Shown: positions 18,402 to 21,538 of the stretch, in pieces
Position numbering within the stretch: position 1 is the stretch's first letter
How the letters are laid out: each line of letters starts with the position of its first letter
Source of the DNA: Cladosporium sp. IMV 00045
Lineage: Eukaryota; Ascomycota; Dothideomycetes; Cladosporiales; Cladosporiaceae
Assembly: GCA_001931905.2 (NCBI GenBank)
Contig: MSJI02000150.1
Location: 2,576-24,113, forward strand
Reading direction: 5' to 3'
Length of the DNA stretch: 21,538 bases
Translations under genes and position numbers: made by a program
The notes under the pieces: generated by a model
What the model was told of the DNA's origin: nothing
Databases searched by the model: none
Seen by the model: only the letters and a program-made list of their open reading frames with translations

Positions 18402-18733
18402 ACTGTTACGGGCCCTGAACGGTAGAGGCTCAGGCGTGAAACAAAACGTTCAGACCACAGATGAATCGACCTTCAGACCACGTCCCAGTCGACGAGCGAG
18501 CTGTTGGCCTCGATACAGGTCGAACGAAGTCCGAAAAGTCCGATTACGCAGCCGTGAAAGAGAAGTTACAACAGCGATTGGATAAGATGGAGTGTAATGG
18601 TGATAAAGGAAGTATCTAAAAGATAAATCTCGCAACGTGTAGGAGGCTATCAAGCAATCGCTGCTTGGACAACAAGACTAATCGCTGCTTTGCAGACTCG
18701 ATGCCTGCGACTCACAGGTTGCGCGCACGCAGC

Positions 18734-18749
18734 TGATTGATTGATTGAT
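18734..18749 (+). repeat. TGAT microsatellite, four units
   Basis: Four perfect TGAT units in tandem, in non-coding sequence. Confidence 0.9.
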
Positions 18750-20102
18750 TGGTTGTGTCCTACTCGGTTTCAGCCGCAACGAACTGCAGCTATGCCCGGA
18801 AGCAGAGGGTCGGGCGGCAGCCGAGGCGCACTGAGCGAATCAGCGCACCCCACTTCGCATACCAAAAGCATGACCAGCTGCCCCCATCGCCTCCACGGTG
18901 ATGGAGTCTCTATGTACATTCTGTACTACATGATTGGCGTTCCTCCTCTCGTTGTCATCTCCTTGCGTGATTCCCTGACTCAAACATAGGGAACTCCCCT
19001 TGTTCTGCATCTGCGTATTTTGGCTCTTTTGGTGCCGTAACGCCATCTGCAACCATATACCTGTCCCCTAGTGCTCAGCTCGTCTCTTCTGTGGCGCCCT
19101 TCTATTCTCTGGGCATATACCAGTTCTATAAATGTGATCAATGTATTTTATTACCTCCCACTAGGATCTTAATGTGGCTGTGTTTGCGAGCGTCTTTCGT
19201 CGTCCACAGCAGCTTCGATGTCTCCGTCGGCATTCAGTAGTGTGAGAACGGTGCTCCGCTCCAGCAGGCCTCCGAATTACTAGGCATGAGAGCTCATGCG
19301 CGAATCTCCTCGGGCTTTGTCGTGCGGCGAAGGGTGACCAATCCTTCACCAAAGGCTTGGTGGGCGACAGTGGGCGAGGCTGTCTGTGTATCTGCAGTAT
19401 TGTGTGGCACCGATGAGTAGCGTGCCGATGCCCGGTGCTCGATTCGCGTAGAGATGATCCCCTTCTGTCCGGAGGCCTGTCGGCGTGGGACGTCGCAGAC
19501 GTTGGCAGGTGTGTTGATGAACCTGCTCCCGGTCCATCGGTGGCTGTGTATTGTTGACTGTAATGTGGAAAGGTGTCTGGGCTCAGTCGCCGCACCCGTA
19601 CTGCTGGACTCTGACTGAGGCACTGCACTGCTGCTGACGCCGGAAGACGCGTTGTTTTGTGGCTTGCTCTTGACGTTTTGCATGCGTTGTCCAATGCGTC
19701 GACGAGAGGTCCTCTGTGGGCCCTGTGTCCACGCGGAGAGTCGCGCGGTGACCTGCACAGGGCATCATCATCACATGTGGACGTGTTTGCGGCCGCGTTA
19801 CTTGGTGTTCCCGTGCTCTTTCGTATCCGCTGTGTGTTCCATGTCCAAGTTGTTGAGGTCTCTTGGCTCTGTCAACTGTTGCCAGTGACAGGTTCGTAGC
19901 CGGCACCACGTACAGGTGGACCTCGTCGCCGGCCTCTCTCTAGTATGGCCCTAGTGACAACATTGGCAGTGATAGCTCTACGCCGGAAAACGTGATTTCG
20001 CAAGTACTGACAATACTGTACGGGCCGCTGGTGTGATTCCTCCACTTTAGGTCGATTGCACGGCTCTAATGGAATGTGTGCGACTGATATGGCACTCTAC
20101 AG

Positions 20103-20257
20103 TGTGGTGGAATTGGGGCAGGGCTATGCCACCCATATGTAGAGGATGTTAAAGATCGGCGGCGCCACATTCGCCACCCACTGCTGTATATAGGTCAGGC
20201 ATGCTCCCACTTGATAGATCATCAATTAACATTCTTTGAACCTACCAATTCTCAACA
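20103..20257 (+). repeat. Possible solo LTR (weak)
   Basis: The segment starts TGTGGTGGAATTGGGGC and ends TTCTCAACA, as fungal copia-type LTRs often do (TG...CA). It has TATATAGG at 20187 and is followed by GATGGCGCCAGG, which could be a primer-binding site. No second LTR, no pol and no flanking duplication were seen, so this is only a candidate. Confidence 0.2.
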
Positions 20258-20612
20258 GATGGCGCCAGGCAGGTGAAGGAGACTTGCAACTATAGGCAGA
20301 TTAGTTCTGCTCGAGTTAGATACTGATTGATATCGCACTTGTCATTAGTTGAAAGCTTCAACTGAAGTCGTCGCATATCGGCAAGCGCGGCTTCCCGTTC
20401 GCTCGTTCCCTAGTCTACGCATCACACACGTGTGAGCCACTCGAAGCTTATGTGAGTGTCACGGGCGGAGGTCGGGACGTAGGTGTAGATGCAAACAGGA
20501 ATATATACAGTCTACCACGGCCAACCTACAGACAGGTTCTATGGTAAGGCCGTAGCTCGAAGAGCTACGAATGCAGTTCAGAGCAGATTTCTCAGGTAGA
20601 AGTCTTCCCCAC

Positions 20613-20639
20613 TCCGTGCACGGAACCAGTCCGTGCACG
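20613..20639 (+). repeat. Direct repeat TCCGTGCACG upstream of the transposase
   Basis: Two perfect 10-bp copies (20613-20622 and 20630-20639), each containing the palindrome CGTGCACG, lie 50-75 bp before the transposase ATG. Subterminal repeats of this sort can be transposase-binding sites in pogo-like elements; that role is inference. Confidence 0.55.
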
Positions 20640-20687
20640 CGCGACGCGACGTTCAACAAATGAAGATCATCTAATATCTCTTGAGCC

Positions 20688-21538
20688 ATGGAAGCTATGG
20701 ACAAAGCGATTGCAGATCTGAATTCCTCAGCTACTCCTTGTATTGCTCAGGTCGCGAGGCAGTATGGGCTAAGCAGGTCCACTCTCAGCAGGAGATGGAG
20801 AGGCGTCACCGCGTCTAAAGGTCAATCCGTCGAAGACCACAGATTTCTGAATGACAATCAGGAACAAGAGCTCAAGAACTACATCGAGAGGCTCTGCGAG
20901 AGATGCTTACCACCTACACCGGCAATAGTGAGTCAGATAGCGGCCAAGTTGGCAGGAAAAGAGCCTGGGAGCAACTGGTGCTCCAGATTTGTGGAAAGAC
21001 ACAAAGATGAGCTGGATTCGAGATATCTCAACTCACTGGACTTGCAAAGGCACCATGCTGACTCAGTAGCCAAATATGAGCAATACTTTGATACTGTGAG
21101 AAGCAAAATGCGAGAGTACGACATACGGCCTGAAGACTGCTACAACATGGATGAGAAAGGCTTCCTCATGGGCAGGACCTACAAAGCGAAGAGGGTCTTC
21201 AACAAGGACCTGAAGGCTTCCTGTAAACTGCTGGGGGCCGGCCAAGACGGATCCAGGGAGTGGATCACAGTCGTCGGTTGTATCTGCGCAGATGGAACGA
21301 CTCTTCCCCCACTTCTAATCTACAAATCTAAGGCCAACACAGTGCAGGACTCCTGGCTCGAGGACTTTGACGCCGAGAAGCATGATTGCTGGTTCACATC
21401 ATCACCGAATGGCTGGACCACCGATGAGATCGGTCTGAAGTGGCTGGACCGGCTGTTCCATGAGAGGACCAAGGACAAGTCGAGGCGGCGATGGAGGCTA
21501 CTGTTTGTAGATGGCCACGGCTCTCATGTCACGCTCCC
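20688..21538 (+). CDS. Pogo/Fot1-type transposase (Tc1/mariner superfamily), partial at window edge
   Basis: Cut-and-paste transposase, open for 283 codons from ATG 20688 to the window edge, with no stop or frameshift. Domains: a psq-type HTH (about 15-40: IAQVARQYGLSRSTLSRRWRG); a CENP-B/Tc5-type HTH (about 53-110: LNDNQEQELKNYIERL, then SNWCSRFVERHKDEL); then the DDE_1 catalytic domain with the first Asp in YNMDEKGFLMG (Asp155) and the second in LLFVDGHGSH (Asp275). WITVVGCICADGTTLPPLLIYK between them is typical of the family. The third Asp would lie beyond the window. A second ATG three codons on is also possible. The full length is usually about 500-550 aa, so roughly half is seen. The terminal inverted repeat was not found. 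The clean frame suggests a young copy. Confidence 0.93.
   Translation, partial: MEAMDKAIADLNSSATPCIAQVARQYGLSRSTLSRRWRGVTASKGQSVEDHRFLNDNQEQELKNYIERLCERCLPPTPAIVSQIAAKLAGKEPGSNWCSRFVERHKDELDSRYLNSLDLQRHHADSVAKYEQYFDTVRSKMREYDIRPEDCYNMDEKGFLMGRTYKAKRVFNKDLKASCKLLGAGQDGSREWITVVGCICADGTTLPPLLIYKSKANTVQDSWLEDFDAEKHDCWFTSSPNGWTTDEIGLKWLDRLFHERTKDKSRRRWRLLFVDGHGSHVTL

Larger units (their letters stand above)
17516..20687. other. Long intergenic region, no convincing gene
   Basis: About 3.2 kb without a recognisable protein. The longest frames (minus 19161-19694 and 19294-19758; plus 17992-18333) overlap each other, are rich in Ser, Thr, Arg and Gln, and match nothing I know. The first 200 bp should hold the transporter promoter. 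Elsewhere there is a hairpin (18376-18401), a TGAT run (18734-18749), an LTR-like segment (20103-20257) and a short direct repeat (20613-20639). No tRNA-like cloverleaf was noticed. Confidence 0.5.

Noticed and set aside
19161..19758. Overlapping minus-strand frames of 177 and 154 codons
   Set aside because: Ser/Thr/Gln/Arg-rich, mutually overlapping, with stops just upstream and no motif; not supportable as genes.

Overview
The window is filamentous ascomycete (Pezizomycotina-type) nuclear DNA. The evidence is short spliceosomal introns of 64-66 nt with CTGAC-type branch sites, a fungal-type phosphoethanolamine cytidylyltransferase, a fungal EamA vacuolar-type transporter, Tad-like LINEs, a pogo-type transposase, and long proteins of the OrsD/telomere-linked-helicase-like family. 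The genus cannot be told from the sequence. Housekeeping genes are few (two) and mobile DNA makes up more than half, so this is a repeat-rich island, possibly subtelomeric in origin.

Left half (1-11054): two divergent members of one protein family lie head to tail on the minus strand. Copy A (11054 to about 8996) has two zinc fingers and part of a middle domain. It is broken by a frameshift and one in-frame TAG, and it stops abruptly at a G-rich, telomere-like tandem tract. Copy B (8741 to about 255) is nearly full length: two C2H2-like fingers, an acidic linker, a confirmed intron, a middle domain, an unrecognised C-terminal region and a Cys cluster. A 4.1 kb LINE (1502-5600, plus strand) has split copy B in antisense, leaving a 32-A tail and a 12-bp target-site duplication. 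Removing the LINE and one duplication puts the reading frame exactly back in phase across the gap. The middle domain of both copies has the layout of a tyrosine recombinase: box I Arg, Lys, box II Arg, then a GH-like position nine residues before Tyr. This is the most interesting signal in the window. No helicase motif is present in copy B.

The LINE keeps both ends but lacks ORF1 and endonuclease. A 1.4 kb leader containing 54-bp tandem repeats runs straight into a reverse transcriptase that starts part-way into the domain. The RT is broken by an 8-bp tandem duplication, and the RNase H lacks one catalytic Asp. A 3'-truncated ORF1-like reading frame (11261-11779, minus) and an older LINE relic (about 13830-15130, plus) are remnants of other LINEs.

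Right half: ECT1 (12182-13693, plus, intronless) makes CDP-ethanolamine for phosphatidylethanolamine synthesis. A two-exon, ten-helix EamA transporter (17515-16108, minus, 447 aa) lies 2.4 kb beyond it. From 17516 to 20687 I see no convincing gene, only a perfect 11-bp-arm hairpin, small repeats and a weak LTR-like segment. The window ends inside an open pogo/Fot1-type transposase (20688 to edge, plus) with HTH, CENP-B and DDE domains. No tRNA, rRNA or CRISPR was seen.
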